Assembly: GCA_016719945.1 (NCBI GenBank)
Contig: JADJYE010000005.1
Location: forward strand, 124,001 to 188,000
Source: Polyangiaceae bacterium
GTDB lineage: Bacteria; Myxococcota_A; Polyangia; Polyangiales; Polyangiaceae
Reading direction: 5' to 3'
DNA: 64,000 nt
Part shown: piece after piece, positions 48,487-58,137 of the stretch
Layout: each line of letters starts with the position of its first letter
Position numbering within the stretch: position 1 is the first letter of the stretch
Made by a program: the position numbers and the translations under genes
The notes under the pieces: model-generated
The model's input: the letters and a program-made list of their open reading frames with translations, nothing else
Told to the model about the DNA's origin: nothing
Databases searched by the model: none

Positions 48487-51096
48487 ATGAGACTCGAGCG
48501 GATGACGACGAAGGCGCAGGAGGCGATCCGCGGCGCCGTGGACCACGCGAGCCGGAACGGGCACCCGGAGCTGTACCCCGAACACCTGCTGCGCGAGCTG
48601 ATCGCGCAAGAAGGTGGGATCGTCGCCCCGGTCCTGCAGAAGGGTGGCGCCAGCGCAGAGGCGCTCCGCGCGGCGCTCGACTCGAAGCTCCAAGCCTACC
48701 CGCGGGTGTCGGGCGGCGCCGAGCCGGGCCTGTCTCGGCGAGCGCACACGCTGCTGCAGAAGGCGGAGGACGAGGCGAAGGCGCTCAAGGACGACTTCAT
48801 CTCGACCGAGCACATGCTGCTCGCCGCCGCGAAGCACGACAAGGAGACGATGGGCCTGCTCGAGAAGGCCGGGCTCAACTACGACCGGATCCTTCAGGCG
48901 CTGCAGCAGGTCCGCGGCGCGCAGCGCGTCACCGACCGCGACCCCGAGGGGAAGTTTCAGGCGCTCGAGAAGTACACGAAGAACCTCACCGAGCTCGCGA
49001 AGAAGGGCAAGCTCGACCCGGTCATCGGCCGCGATGAGGAGATCCGCCGGGTGATGCAGGTCCTGTCGAGGCGCACCAAGAACAACCCGGTGCTGATCGG
49101 CGACCCTGGAGTCGGCAAGACCGCCATCGTCGAGGGGATCGCCCAGCGCATCGTCAACGGCGACGTCCCCGAGAGCCTCAAGGACAAGGACCTGTGCGCC
49201 CTCGACCTCGCCTCGATGGTGGCAGGCGCGAAGTTCCGCGGTGAGTTCGAGGACCGCCTAAAGGCCGTGCTCAAGGAGATCGAGGGGGCCAACGGCCGCG
49301 TCATCCTGTTCATCGACGAGCTGCACACGCTGGTCGGGGCCGGCGCTGCGGAGGGCGCGATGGACGCCGCCAACATGCTCAAGCCGGCGCTCGCGCGCGG
49401 CGAGCTCAGGTGCATCGGCGCCACGACGCTCGACGAGTTCCGCAAGCACATCGAGAAGGACGCCGCGCTCGAGCGCCGCTTCCAGCAGGTGTTCGTGGGG
49501 GAGCCCACGGTCGAGGACACCATCTCGATCTTGCGCGGGCTCAAGGAGCGGTACGAGACGCACCACGGGATTCGCATCCAAGACGCGGCCCTGATCGCGG
49601 CGGCCAACCTCTCGCACCGCTACATCACCGAGCGCTTCTTGCCCGACAAGGCCATCGACCTGGTGGACGAGGCCGCGTCGCGCATCCGCATGGAGATCGA
49701 CAGCATGCCGACCGCGATCGATCAGGTCGAGCGGCAGCTGCTGAAGCTCCAGATGGAGGAGCAGGCGCTCAAGCGCGAGACCGACAAGGCCTCCAAGACC
49801 CGCATCGAGGAGGTGAAGAAGGAGATCGCCGAGGTCCAGTCGCAGCGCGGCGCCATGCGCGCGCAATGGATGGCCGAGAAGGAGATCATCGGCGAGCTTC
49901 GGGCCATCCCCCCCAAGGTCGAGGAGCTGCGCCTCGAGAGCGAGACAGCCAAGCGCCGAGGCGACCTCGGTAAGGCCGCGGAGATCGAGTACGGCAAGAT
50001 CCCCGAGGTCGAGCGCCAGCGAGACGCGATGCGCGCGAAGCTCGCCGAGGTGCAGCGGACCCAGTCGTTCCTGAAGGAGGAGGTCACCGACGAGGACATC
50101 GCCCAGGTGATCTCCCGCTGGACCGGCATCCCGGTCTCCAAGATGCTCGAGAGCGAGATGCAGAAGCTGCTGCACCTCGAGTCCGACCTGCGGGCGCGCG
50201 TGGTGGGGCAAGAGGAGGCGCTCGCCGCGATCTCCAACGCCATCCGGCGCTCGAGGGCAGGGCTCGGCGACGATCGGCGACCGATCGGCTCCTTCATGTT
50301 CCTCGGCCCGACCGGCGTCGGAAAGACCGAGCTCGCGAGGGCGCTCGCTGAGCGGCTGTTCAACGACGAGCGCGCGATGATTCGCATCGACATGAGCGAA
50401 TACGGCGAGCGGCACGCAGTAGCGCGCTTGATCGGCGCCCCGCCGGGCTACGTCGGCTACGAAGAGGGCGGCCAGCTCACCGAGCCGGTGCGGCGACGCC
50501 CCTACAGCGTCGTGCTCTTCGACGAGGTCGAGAAGGCCCACCCGGACGTGTGGAACACGCTGCTCCAGGTGCTCGACGATGGCCGCCTGACAGACGGCCA
50601 GGGCCGGACGGTCGACTTCAAGAACACGGTCATCATCCTCACCTCCAACGTCGGCTCGGCGTCTGCCGCACAGATCGAGGAGGATCGAGGGGTCACCGAC
50701 GACGAGAAGGCGAAGCGGGTGAGGGCCGTGATGCTCGCCGAGGTCCGCCACCAGTTCCGGCCGGAGTTCCTGAACCGCCTCGACGAGCTGATCGTGTTCC
50801 GTCGCCTCGGCCGCGAACAGATGCAGACCATCGTCGACATCCAGCTCGGCCGCTTCATGACGCGCCTCGCGGGGCGCGGCGTGACCATCGAGCTGACGCC
50901 GGAGGCCAAGGACCTGCTGCTCACCCACGGCTGGGACCCGCAGTATGGTGCGCGGCCCCTGAAGCGAGCCATCCAGCGGTACGTGGAAGACGAGCTCGCA
51001 AAGCAGATCCTCGCCGGCAGCTTCGCGCTCGGAGACAAGGTCAAGGTGGATCGGACCGGAGACGACCTCACCTTCACCAAGCTCGAGGCGAGCTGA
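48487..51096 (+). CDS. clpB: Disaggregase chaperone ClpB
   Basis: A hexameric AAA+ unfoldase that, with DnaK, dissolves protein aggregates. The 869 residues comprise the N domain (RMTTKAQEAIRGAVDHA), NBD1 with GDPGVGKTA and LFIDELHTLVGAG, a long coiled-coil middle domain (about 400-530), and NBD2 with GPTGVGKTE and VLFDEVEKAHPDV. The GYVGYEEGG pore loop is intact, and no ClpP-binding IGF loop is seen, which separates it from ClpA/ClpX. It is monocistronic behind a possible sigma-54 promoter. Confidence 0.97.
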   Translation: MRLERMTTKAQEAIRGAVDHASRNGHPELYPEHLLRELIAQEGGIVAPVLQKGGASAEALRAALDSKLQAYPRVSGGAEPGLSRRAHTLLQKAEDEAKALKDDFISTEHMLLAAAKHDKETMGLLEKAGLNYDRILQALQQVRGAQRVTDRDPEGKFQALEKYTKNLTELAKKGKLDPVIGRDEEIRRVMQVLSRRTKNNPVLIGDPGVGKTAIVEGIAQRIVNGDVPESLKDKDLCALDLASMVAGAKFRGEFEDRLKAVLKEIEGANGRVILFIDELHTLVGAGAAEGAMDAANMLKPALARGELRCIGATTLDEFRKHIEKDAALERRFQQVFVGEPTVEDTISILRGLKERYETHHGIRIQDAALIAAANLSHRYITERFLPDKAIDLVDEAASRIRMEIDSMPTAIDQVERQLLKLQMEEQALKRETDKASKTRIEEVKKEIAEVQSQRGAMRAQWMAEKEIIGELRAIPPKVEELRLESETAKRRGDLGKAAEIEYGKIPEVERQRDAMRAKLAEVQRTQSFLKEEVTDEDIAQVISRWTGIPVSKMLESEMQKLLHLESDLRARVVGQEEALAAISNAIRRSRAGLGDDRRPIGSFMFLGPTGVGKTELARALAERLFNDERAMIRIDMSEYGERHAVARLIGAPPGYVGYEEGGQLTEPVRRRPYSVVLFDEVEKAHPDVWNTLLQVLDDGRLTDGQGRTVDFKNTVIILTSNVGSASAAQIEEDRGVTDDEKAKRVRAVMLAEVRHQFRPEFLNRLDELIVFRRLGREQMQTIVDIQLGRFMTRLAGRGVTIELTPEAKDLLLTHGWDPQYGARPLKRAIQRYVEDELAKQILAGSFALGDKVKVDRTGDDLTFTKLEAS

Positions 51097-51152
51097 GTCG
51101 ATGGGACGGGCGGAACGCCACGCAGGCGTCCGCCCGGGTATCATCCGGGGCG

Positions 51153-52658
51153 TTGCGTCGCTCCGCTCATAGCCCCTGGTTCACCGCCCAGCTGCTCGCG
51201 GTCCTGTGCTCAGCGGGGTGTCTGCTGCCCGACTATGGGAGCCCGAACGGAGGGGGTGGCGAGGGCGGCGCGAGCGGTGGCGGCGGCGCCGGCGGATCGG
51301 CGCCGCCTGTCTGCGACGGCCCGCGCCCGGCGCGGATCTGGCGCTTCGGCTCGGGCAACGCCGACGAGACGGTCTCTGCCATCGTGCCGTTGCCCGACGG
51401 GGCGGTCGTCGTTGGCGAGTTCCAGGGTGAGATCAGCTACGTCGCCGGTGAGACCAAGAGCTCGTCAGACGGCGCGGATGGCTTCGTCATGCGCGTCGAT
51501 GAGGCGGGGACGGCGCTCTGGTTGACCGCCATCGTCGTGGACGGTGACCTCAGCCTCAAGGGCGCGCGGCAGCTCCCAGACGGCGCCGTGATCGTCGGAG
51601 GTGAATACGAGGGCACCTTGTCGACGCCGATCGGCGACGTGGCGAGCGTCGGCGGCGTCGACGCCTTCGTCGCGCGGGTCTCTGCGGAGGGCGACGTCAC
51701 GCATATGGCGCTGCTCGGCAGCGCGGAGGACGACAGGCTCGGTGGCGTGGACGTGGCGGCCGACGGCACCGTGGTGCTCGCGCTGGGCTTCACGGGGCCC
51801 GCGCTGATCCTCCAGGAGTTCTACACCGAGCCCTCGGCCAACCTCGCGTACGCGAGGCTCGCTGGGGAAGATCTGTCGGTCATCCATCAGCAGGTCTTCG
51901 AGTCGCCGGTCGACAGCGAGACGCCCTTCGGGATCGCTGCGCTGTCCGGTGAGCGCGTCGTCATCACCGGGGAGTACTCTGGCACTACCGATTTCGCGGT
52001 GCCCAACGAGCCGCCCGAGGCCGTCACGCTCGACGGCTTCGTGCTGGTGCTCGGGCTGAGCGGCGCGCCCGAGTGGGCGCTCGGCTTCGGCGGGGGAACG
52101 AGCCGACTCACGGGGCAGGTCGTCGCGCCGCTGTCCGGCGGTGGCTTCTTGATCGGAGGGGTCGCGCACGAACCGTCGTCGACCGCCCGCTTCGGGTCGA
52201 TCCTCGCGGCAGAGCCCACGAACGGGTCGAGCTACCTCTGGGTGGCCCGCGTCGACGACGACGACACCGTCGCGTGGGTCGAGATGCTCCCGATGCCGGT
52301 GGCGGGGGTGACGGACCTCGGGCGCGCCGTGCGCGGGCTCGCAGCGCAAGGGGACGTGGTCTACGCGGCCGTGGCCTTCGCGGCAGAGGGGCTCGTCGTC
52401 CCGCCGGGTGACGAGCTCTCCGTCATGGACCAGGCGTCCGCGCTGATCACGCTGGACGCCGTCACGGGCGACCCGCTCAGCGTCGCGCCGATCGGCGACG
52501 TGCTCGGTAACGCCGAGCTGCGTGATCTCTCCGTGAGCTCGTGCGGTCTGTTCGTCGGCGGGTGGCTCAGCGGCGACCTGCTCCTGCCTGGGCTCGGTCC
52601 GGTGGCTGCAACCGACGAGGATCTGCTCCTGGCGAGGTTCTCGCCGGGGGACCTGTGA
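51153..52658 (+). CDS. Beta-propeller (SBBP-type) lipoprotein with Gly-rich linker
   Basis: A protein of about 501 residues from a TTG at 51153, the only start giving a sensible lipoprotein signal (MRRSAHSPWF, Cys23 in SAGC). A glycine-rich linker follows (about 32-50), then repeats of the form DAFVxRVxxxGxxxW with VVxGxY strands at about 45-60-residue spacing, as in SBBP/NHL-like propellers. TATCAT 8 nt before the start may be a -10 element. Probably a surface-exposed binding or adhesion protein. The start codon is less certain than the reading frame. Confidence 0.75.
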   Translation: MRRSAHSPWFTAQLLAVLCSAGCLLPDYGSPNGGGGEGGASGGGGAGGSAPPVCDGPRPARIWRFGSGNADETVSAIVPLPDGAVVVGEFQGEISYVAGETKSSSDGADGFVMRVDEAGTALWLTAIVVDGDLSLKGARQLPDGAVIVGGEYEGTLSTPIGDVASVGGVDAFVARVSAEGDVTHMALLGSAEDDRLGGVDVAADGTVVLALGFTGPALILQEFYTEPSANLAYARLAGEDLSVIHQQVFESPVDSETPFGIAALSGERVVITGEYSGTTDFAVPNEPPEAVTLDGFVLVLGLSGAPEWALGFGGGTSRLTGQVVAPLSGGGFLIGGVAHEPSSTARFGSILAAEPTNGSSYLWVARVDDDDTVAWVEMLPMPVAGVTDLGRAVRGLAAQGDVVYAAVAFAAEGLVVPPGDELSVMDQASALITLDAVTGDPLSVAPIGDVLGNAELRDLSVSSCGLFVGGWLSGDLLLPGLGPVAATDEDLLLARFSPGDL

Positions 52659-52673
52659 GCCGCTGACCAGAGC

Positions 52674-53627
52674 CTAGAACGTGCCCTCGACGCCCAGCCA
52701 CGTGGGGCCCAACACCGGTCGCACGGCGGCTCGTTCGCCGGACGAGCCGCGCGTCGCGGCGTCGACGATCAGCAAGACCACCCCCCCCGCCGTGAGCGGT
52801 GCCCCGACGTAAAAGCCGACCGTGGACGTCGTGCGAAGCCTCTGCAGCTCGTCGACGGAGTCCGTCGGACAGCTCGCGTCGCTGCAGCCGGCGTCGGCCG
52901 ACCTGACCAGCGCGGCTGCGCCCGCGCCTCCCCAGACCGCGAGGCCCGCCACGCCCGCGCTGAACGTCACCCAACCTGCGATCGCGAGGGCGCTCGGGCC
53001 AGGAGCGCTCGCCGGTTCGGGGGTGATCGGCGTGGGACCTGCAGACGCCCCCGGCACGTCGAAGACGAGCGTCTCGCGCGCCCCATCGGAGAGCTCGATC
53101 GAGCGCGTCTGCCGGAGCTCGGCGACGGCGAGCACGATCTCGTGCTTGCCGAGGTTGAGCTCGAACCGGCGCTCGCCGGGCGCGCGCGCTCGGCCGTCGA
53201 TCGAGAGCTCGGCGTCGCGCCCTTGGAGGCCGCGGACCTCGACGGTGAGCACGGGCACGCGAGCAGAGAGCGCCGCGAGCTCGCGCTGAGCGTCGGCCTT
53301 GGCCTCCGCCCAGACCGGCGGCGAGTTGGGCGGCAGCGGGATCCGCGAGACGTCTTCGTAGCGCTGCTTCGCGTCGGCGAGGCGCCCGAGCTTGTCGAGG
53401 CAGCGCGCGGCGTACAGGCCGAGCGGCGGCGCCTTGGCCAGCGCGTCGGCCTCGTCGAGCTTCGCGAGCGCGGCCGCGTGGTCGCCCTGATCGTAGAGGC
53501 TCAGGCCCTCGGTGCCGAGCTCCTTGGCGCGCTGGATCTCGGTCTTCGACTGAGCGCTCGCGGTCCCCGGGGAGAGGGCGAGCAGGAGCGAGAGGAAGGC
53601 GACGCGAGCCCGCACGCGCAGCATCAT
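52674..53627 (-). CDS. Exported TPR / PEGA-like membrane protein
   Basis: The 317-residue protein has a signal peptide (ending about TASA-QSK, residue 25) and TPR-like helices (about 30-120) containing GLSLYDQGDHAAALAKLDEADAL. A beta-rich PEGA-like domain (about 125-195) follows, with VPVLTVEVRG and FELNLGKHEIVLAV. After a Pro-rich linker come two hydrophobic stretches (about 213-235 and 270-290). This plan recurs next to Ser/Thr kinase genes in myxobacteria, and here it lies 18 bp downstream of one. It is probably a periplasmic partner or substrate of the kinase pathway; the role is unknown. Confidence 0.75.
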   Translation of the reverse strand: MMLRVRARVAFLSLLLALSPGTASAQSKTEIQRAKELGTEGLSLYDQGDHAAALAKLDEADALAKAPPLGLYAARCLDKLGRLADAKQRYEDVSRIPLPPNSPPVWAEAKADAQRELAALSARVPVLTVEVRGLQGRDAELSIDGRARAPGERRFELNLGKHEIVLAVAELRQTRSIELSDGARETLVFDVPGASAGPTPITPEPASAPGPSALAIAGWVTFSAGVAGLAVWGGAGAAALVRSADAGCSDASCPTDSVDELQRLRTTSTVGFYVGAPLTAGGVVLLIVDAATRGSSGERAAVRPVLGPTWLGVEGTF

Positions 53628-53645
53628 CGCATGTCGGGTCCGGGA

Positions 53646-55061
53646 TCAGAGGCCGAGCCGCGGATCGCCCGTCGGTTGGGGCTTCGGGCGCTGGATGGGC
53701 CGCGGTCTCGGCGCGGCGCGCACCGCGACGGGCGCGGAGGACGTCGCCGTGCCCTCGGGGTCGGGCTCGGGCTCGTCGAGAGAGAGGACGGTGGACAGCG
53801 CCGTCGGCTCGTCGAGGGAGAGGACAGTGGACAGCGCCGTCGGCACAGGCAACGACGCTGAGGGACTGGCCTCGACGGCGAGCGTGGTGGACGCGGTCGC
53901 GCCGCGCTCGCCAGCGGTCGTCGCCGCGACCGGCTGCGGCGGGGCCGGGTCTTTGAGCGCCGCGTACAGGCCAGCGCCCGCGGCGAGCAGCATCACCCCG
54001 CCCGCGGCAGCGAGCAGCAGCGGCCGCTTGCGCGGTGCGCTCGGGCGCCGCCACACCGCGGTGGACACGCCTCCGTCGGTGGCCTTGCCGACCGGGCCGG
54101 GGCCGACCCCAGTAGGGAGCGAGGGAGGAGGCGCGCTCGGCAGCGGGAAGTCGTCGAACGACGCCGAGGGTGACGCGCCCGTCTCCATGAGCGCGATGCG
54201 CAGCCCGTCGACGAGCGCATCGGGCGTCTGGTACCTGCGCGACAGATCGCGATCGGTGGCGCGGGCGAACCACGCGTCGACCGGAGGGGAGAGCGGCGCG
54301 AATGAAGAGGGTGGGGGGATCGGCCGGACGCAGATCGAGAGCACGAGATCCCCGACGCTCTCGGACGACCAAGGCAGGCAGCCGGTGAGGCACTCGAAGG
54401 CGATGATCGCCATCGACCACACGTCGCTCTTGGGCTCGACGGGCTCGATGCCTTGGACCTGCTCGGGGCTCATGTAGCAGGGCGTCCCGAGCATCGCGCC
54501 GCTGCGGGTCGTCTTCGGGGAGACCTTGAGCGGAGAGCGGAGCACCTTGGCGACGCCGAAATCGAGCACCTTGGCGATCGTGTCGCCGTCGACGCGGGCG
54601 AGGAACACGTTCTCTGGCTTGAGGTCGCGGTGGATGATCCCCAGCTCGTGCGCGCGTGACATGGCGCGTCCGACGTGGGTCAACACCAGGAGCGTCTGCG
54701 CCTCGGTGAGCCGACCGGCGCGCTCGAGGCGGTCGGAGAGGGTCTCGCCGGCGAGCAGCTCCATCGCGATGTAAGGGACGTCGTGATCGACGCCGTGGTC
54801 CAGCACGCGCACGACGTGGGCGCTCGCGAGGGCGGCCGCCGAGTGAGCCTCGCGCTCGAAGCGCCGCAAGAGCTCGGAGCGGTCTTCTCCGCGCGACTCG
54901 TCGAGCAGCTTGGGATCGATGACCTTCACGGCCACCGGCGTGCGCAGGCCGCGGTGCTGCGCTCGCCAGACCTCGCCCATGGCCCCCTTGCCGATGGGCG
55001 CCACGAGCTCGTAGCGCCCGCCGAGCACCATGCCGGCGACGAACTTCTGCGGAGCGCGCAT
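53646..55061 (-). CDS. Membrane-anchored Ser/Thr protein kinase
   Basis: 471 residues: a Hanks kinase (about 14-285) with GKGAMGEVWRAQH, VAVKVIDPK, HRDLKPENVFLA, DFGVAKV, MSPEQ and DVWSMAIIAFE. A Pro/Ser-rich linker, a transmembrane helix (about 345-368, LLLAAAGGVMLLAAGAGLYAAL region) and a Thr/Ala/Pro-rich outer segment follow. The kinase is cytosolic and the C-terminal tail periplasmic, the PknB-like topology. The tail contains a direct duplication, TALSTVLSLDEP. It forms an operon with the downstream TPR protein. Confidence 0.93.
   Translation of the reverse strand: MRAPQKFVAGMVLGGRYELVAPIGKGAMGEVWRAQHRGLRTPVAVKVIDPKLLDESRGEDRSELLRRFEREAHSAAALASAHVVRVLDHGVDHDVPYIAMELLAGETLSDRLERAGRLTEAQTLLVLTHVGRAMSRAHELGIIHRDLKPENVFLARVDGDTIAKVLDFGVAKVLRSPLKVSPKTTRSGAMLGTPCYMSPEQVQGIEPVEPKSDVWSMAIIAFECLTGCLPWSSESVGDLVLSICVRPIPPPSSFAPLSPPVDAWFARATDRDLSRRYQTPDALVDGLRIALMETGASPSASFDDFPLPSAPPPSLPTGVGPGPVGKATDGGVSTAVWRRPSAPRKRPLLLAAAGGVMLLAAGAGLYAALKDPAPPQPVAATTAGERGATASTTLAVEASPSASLPVPTALSTVLSLDEPTALSTVLSLDEPEPDPEGTATSSAPVAVRAAPRPRPIQRPKPQPTGDPRLGL
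53770..53841 (-). repeat. 36-bp in-frame tandem duplication in the kinase tail
   Basis: 53770-53805 and 53806-53841 are near-identical (two differences) and encode TALSTVLSLDEP twice in the periplasmic tail of the kinase at 53646-55061. A length of 36 bp keeps the frame, so copy number could vary without disrupting the protein. Confidence 0.8.
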
Positions 55062-55143
55062 GCGTCCGACTACTGTAGCCGCTGGTCGGTGTGTGCGGGG
55101 GCGCGTCGCGACGGATGCGCGCCGCGCTCACGCACCGCTTGCG

Positions 55144-56424
55144 TCAGCGCACCGGCGGCCTTTGGGAGAGCGGGATCTCTGCGCCTTCGGACATGCCTGA
55201 CGCCGCACGCCTGAGCAGATCCAGGGCCGCGTGGGCGGCGTGCACCTGGACCTCGTTGCGATCCCCGTGGAAGACGCGCTCCCGCACGATGGTGCCGCCT
55301 GGGTGGGCGACGGCCCAGTACACCAGGCCGACCGGCTTCGTCGACGTGCCGCCCGCGGGCCCGGCGATCCCGGTGACCGACAGGCCGACGTCGACCTCGC
55401 ACAGCCGCCGTGCGCCCTGCGCCATCTCCGCGGCCACCTCCGCGGACACGGCGCCGTGCCCGCGGAGCGTGTCCTCCGAGACGCCGAGCAGGCGCGTCTT
55501 CGCGCTGTTCGCGTAGACGACAGCCGCCCCGATCAGGAAGTCGCTCGCGCCGGGCGACGCCGTCAACAGGTGCGAGATGAGCCCGCCCGTGCACGACTCC
55601 GCGACGGCGAGCCGCCAGCCACGCGCGCGCAGGGCGCGGCCCGTGATGCTCGAGAGCGTCTCGTCGGCCTCGCCATAGACGACGTCGCCGAGCTTGTCCC
55701 GCACGATGGTGGCGACGAGGGTGGCGCGCTCGCGCGCGTCGGCCTGGCTGACGCCGCGGGCCTGGACCTTCACGTCGAGCTCCGGGAAGTGGACGCGGTA
55801 CCCGAGGCTGATGCCCTCGAACTCGTTCTCGAGCCCCTCGAGCAGCTGCGCGGCCGTCGACTCCGGGAGGCCGAAGGTCCTCAGGCGAATGACGAACGTG
55901 TCGTTGGGCGCGTTGGGCCGAAGCCGCGGGAGCACCTGCTCCCGGAACATTCGCTTCATCTCGCGCGGCACACCCGGCATGAAATACAGGGTGGCGCGCC
56001 CCAGCTTCACGGAGAACCCCGGCGCCGTCCCGTCGGCGTTGGGGCACAGCTCGGCGCCGGCCGGGACGCGCGCTTGCTTCTCGTGGTGTGGCGTCACCGT
56101 GCGACCGCGCGCTTCGACGCGGCGCCGGATCGACAACAGCGCGCTCTCGTCGACGACGAGCGGCGCCTCGATGGCGCGCGCGACGCACTCTGCGGTGATG
56201 TCGTCGCTCGTCGGCCCGAGCCCGCCCGTCGCGATGACCGCCTCGTGCTCGCTCGCGAGCCGCTTCAGCGTCGCGACGATCGCGTCGGGGTGATCCGGGA
56301 CGGAGTTGATCGAGACGACCTCGAAGCCCTCCTCGGTGAGCGTGGCGGCTAGCCACGCGGAGTTCGTGTCCACGATCTCACCGCGGGTGAGCTCGGTCCC
56401 GATGCTGAAGAGGGCGATGGTCAT
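55144..56424 (-). CDS. cinA: CinA-family protein (MoaB-like domain plus NMN deamidase-type domain)
   Basis: The 426 residues match full-length CinA. An N-terminal MoCF/MoaB-like domain (IGTELTRGEIVDTN, ATGGLGPTSDD, MPGVPREMKRMF), associated with ADP-ribose pyrophosphatase activity, is joined to the C-terminal CinA/PncC domain (AVAESCTGGLISHLL, GAAVVYANSAKTRLLGV, VGLSVTGIAGPAGGT) that deamidates NMN to nicotinate mononucleotide in pyridine-nucleotide salvage. It overlaps the FGE-type gene by ATGA as part of the large minus-strand operon, and the kinase gene follows 82 bp on. Confidence 0.93.
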   Translation of the reverse strand: MTIALFSIGTELTRGEIVDTNSAWLAATLTEEGFEVVSINSVPDHPDAIVATLKRLASEHEAVIATGGLGPTSDDITAECVARAIEAPLVVDESALLSIRRRVEARGRTVTPHHEKQARVPAGAELCPNADGTAPGFSVKLGRATLYFMPGVPREMKRMFREQVLPRLRPNAPNDTFVIRLRTFGLPESTAAQLLEGLENEFEGISLGYRVHFPELDVKVQARGVSQADARERATLVATIVRDKLGDVVYGEADETLSSITGRALRARGWRLAVAESCTGGLISHLLTASPGASDFLIGAAVVYANSAKTRLLGVSEDTLRGHGAVSAEVAAEMAQGARRLCEVDVGLSVTGIAGPAGGTSTKPVGLVYWAVAHPGGTIVRERVFHGDRNEVQVHAAHAALDLLRRAASGMSEGAEIPLSQRPPVR

Positions 56425-57341
56425 GGTGAGCGGAAGACCCCCTCGCGGGGGGGCGGGAGGCTGTCATTGCTTTTCTCCGGCGGGTAGACGCAACGGAACC
56501 CGACGTCCTCGGCGCTGCCTGCGGGGGGCGCCGGTCGGGAGCTCCACGACCTGAGGGCTGCCGCGGCCTCGTCCCCGAACGAGCCCCCGCGGACCTCGAC
56601 CGCCGACCCGTCCGCGGTCTGGACCCACTCCGCCACGTTGCCCGCGAGATCGTGCACGCCGAGCGGCGTGGCGCCGTCCGGAAAGGCTCCGCCGAGCTCG
56701 GGGCCCGTCGCCCCCTGCGCGCAGGGCCCGCGGGCTCGGCCCCAAGCGGCCCTGCGGCAGACCGCCCCGGTCTGGCCCCACGGGTAGCGGTTGCCCGCCG
56801 CGCCCGCCGCCGCCGCCTCGAACTGATGAGGCGTGGGCAGCGCGCCGCCGGCCCAGGCGCAGAAGGCCGCGGCGTCGTGGACGGTCAACCCGACCACGGG
56901 CCGCCCGGGCTCGCCCGTGAGCTCGAGCGCTCGGCATCGTCCCTCGCTCGCGCAGCCGGACCATCGGGTCTCGGTGACCTCGAACGCGTCGATCACGAAC
57001 GCCGGCACCTCGGCTCCCGCGCGCCGGACCTGCCCCGCTGCTTCCCAATCGGTCGTCCCCGGCGCGAGGCGGGTCAGGGGCACCGAGACGCGCGAGGGAG
57101 GCGGAGCGCAGGCGCCGCCCTCGCCCGGCTCGAGCGGCGCTGGGCACGACGTCGCGGCGCCCACGCAGCGCCCCGCCTGCTCGGTCTGGCCCGGCGCGCA
57201 GCAGCGCGTCCGTTGGGCGCCGAAGCCTGGAGCGCAGAACCGCTCCACGCGGGACGAGCGCAGCCCGGCGAGGGTCATCGCGGCGGCGACGACCGCGGCG
57301 CCGCCTACCCACGGCGCCCACCTGCGCGCGGCCTCAGGCAC
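56421..57341 (-). CDS. Membrane-anchored FGE-sulfatase (formylglycine-generating enzyme fold) protein
   Basis: The 306-residue protein (GTG start) has an N-terminal membrane anchor (about 9-27), a Cys-rich spacer (CAPGFGAQRTRCCAPG and others), and an FGE/SUMF1-type domain (about 95-290) with FVIDAFEVTETRW, LPTPHQFEAAAAG, GVHDLAGNVAEWV, VEVRGGSF and GFRC. The catalytic cysteine pair of true sulfatase-activating FGE is not clearly present, so it may be a structural member of this C-type-lectin-like fold. It lies between the FAH-family gene (7-bp gap) and cinA (4-nt overlap). Confidence 0.82.
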   Translation of the reverse strand: MPEAARRWAPWVGGAAVVAAAMTLAGLRSSRVERFCAPGFGAQRTRCCAPGQTEQAGRCVGAATSCPAPLEPGEGGACAPPPSRVSVPLTRLAPGTTDWEAAGQVRRAGAEVPAFVIDAFEVTETRWSGCASEGRCRALELTGEPGRPVVGLTVHDAAAFCAWAGGALPTPHQFEAAAAGAAGNRYPWGQTGAVCRRAAWGRARGPCAQGATGPELGGAFPDGATPLGVHDLAGNVAEWVQTADGSAVEVRGGSFGDEAAAALRSWSSRPAPPAGSAEDVGFRCVYPPEKSNDSLPPPREGVFRSP

Positions 57342-57348
57342 CGCGCCG

Positions 57349-58137
57349 TCAGCCCGCGCGCACGCCGACGGTCAGCGCGCCGATGCCGTCGACGTCGATG
57401 CGCAGCTGGTCGCCCGCTGCGAGCGGCCCCACTCCCTCCGGTGTGCCGGTCAGGATGAGGTCGCCCGGCTCGAGCGTCATCACCTGGCTCACGAACGAGA
57501 GGACGCGAGGGACGCTGAAGATCATGTCCCGCGTGTTGCCGCGCTGGCGCAGCTCGCCGTTCACCGAGCACACGATGGGCAGCTCCGTGAGGTCGAGGCC
57601 CGACACCACGACCGGGCCGACCGGGCAGAAGGTGTCCATGCCCTTCGCGCGCCACCACTGGCCGTCTTTCTTCTGGAGATCTCGCGCCGTCACGTCGCAG
57701 GCGACGGTCGCGCCGAAGATCGCGGAGGCCGCGGCGGCCTCGTCAGCGCGCTTGAGGGGCGCGCCGACGACGATCGCGAGCTCGGCCTCGTGCTCGACCC
57801 GCGCCGAGATCGCCGAGGGCGGAAGCACCACCTCGCCGCCGGGGTCGAGCAGCGACGTCGACGGCTTGAAGAACAGCATCGGCTCGACCGGGACCTCGTT
57901 GCCGAGCTCCTTCGCGTGGGCCCGATAGTTCCGACCGACGCACAAGATCTTGCGGGGCTCGACCGGCGCGAGCCGCGCGCACGGGCCCACGGCCTCGTCG
58001 TCGAAGCCCGGGAGGCATTCGCCCGTCGTCTCGCCCCCCAGCCACGGCGCGCGATCCAGCACGTGCGCCGCTCCCGCGATCAGCTCAACGTACGCTGGCT
58101 GCTGACTTCTTGCGATCCGAGCGAACCTTCTCAGCAT
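57349..58137 (-). CDS. Fumarylacetoacetate hydrolase (FAH) family enzyme
   Basis: The 262 residues have the FAH fold: ILCVGRNYRAHAKELG, PMLFFKPSTSLL, the metal ligands in VEHEAELAIVVG, VACDVTARDLQKKDGQWWRAKGMD (quoted in part: CDVTARDLQ, WWRAKGMD), and DLILTGTPEGVG. Family members hydrolyse or decarboxylate acylpyruvates and related diketo acids; the substrate here is unknown. The ATG at 58137 gives the common family N-terminus and overlaps the previous gene by 53 nt. Confidence 0.9.
   Translation of the reverse strand: MLRRFARIARSQQPAYVELIAGAAHVLDRAPWLGGETTGECLPGFDDEAVGPCARLAPVEPRKILCVGRNYRAHAKELGNEVPVEPMLFFKPSTSLLDPGGEVVLPPSAISARVEHEAELAIVVGAPLKRADEAAAASAIFGATVACDVTARDLQKKDGQWWRAKGMDTFCPVGPVVVSGLDLTELPIVCSVNGELRQRGNTRDMIFSVPRVLSFVSQVMTLEPGDLILTGTPEGVGPLAAGDQLRIDVDGIGALTVGVRAG

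Noticed and set aside
45274..48837. Long minus-strand open frame over gyrB
   Set aside because: It spans gyrB, the lipoprotein and part of clpB, all strongly supported on the plus strand; its residues show no family resemblance.
56421..57341. FGE-fold protein as activator of the sulfatase-like lipoprotein at 19256
   Set aside because: The two genes are 35 kb apart and the sulfatase-like protein lacks the formylglycine motif.
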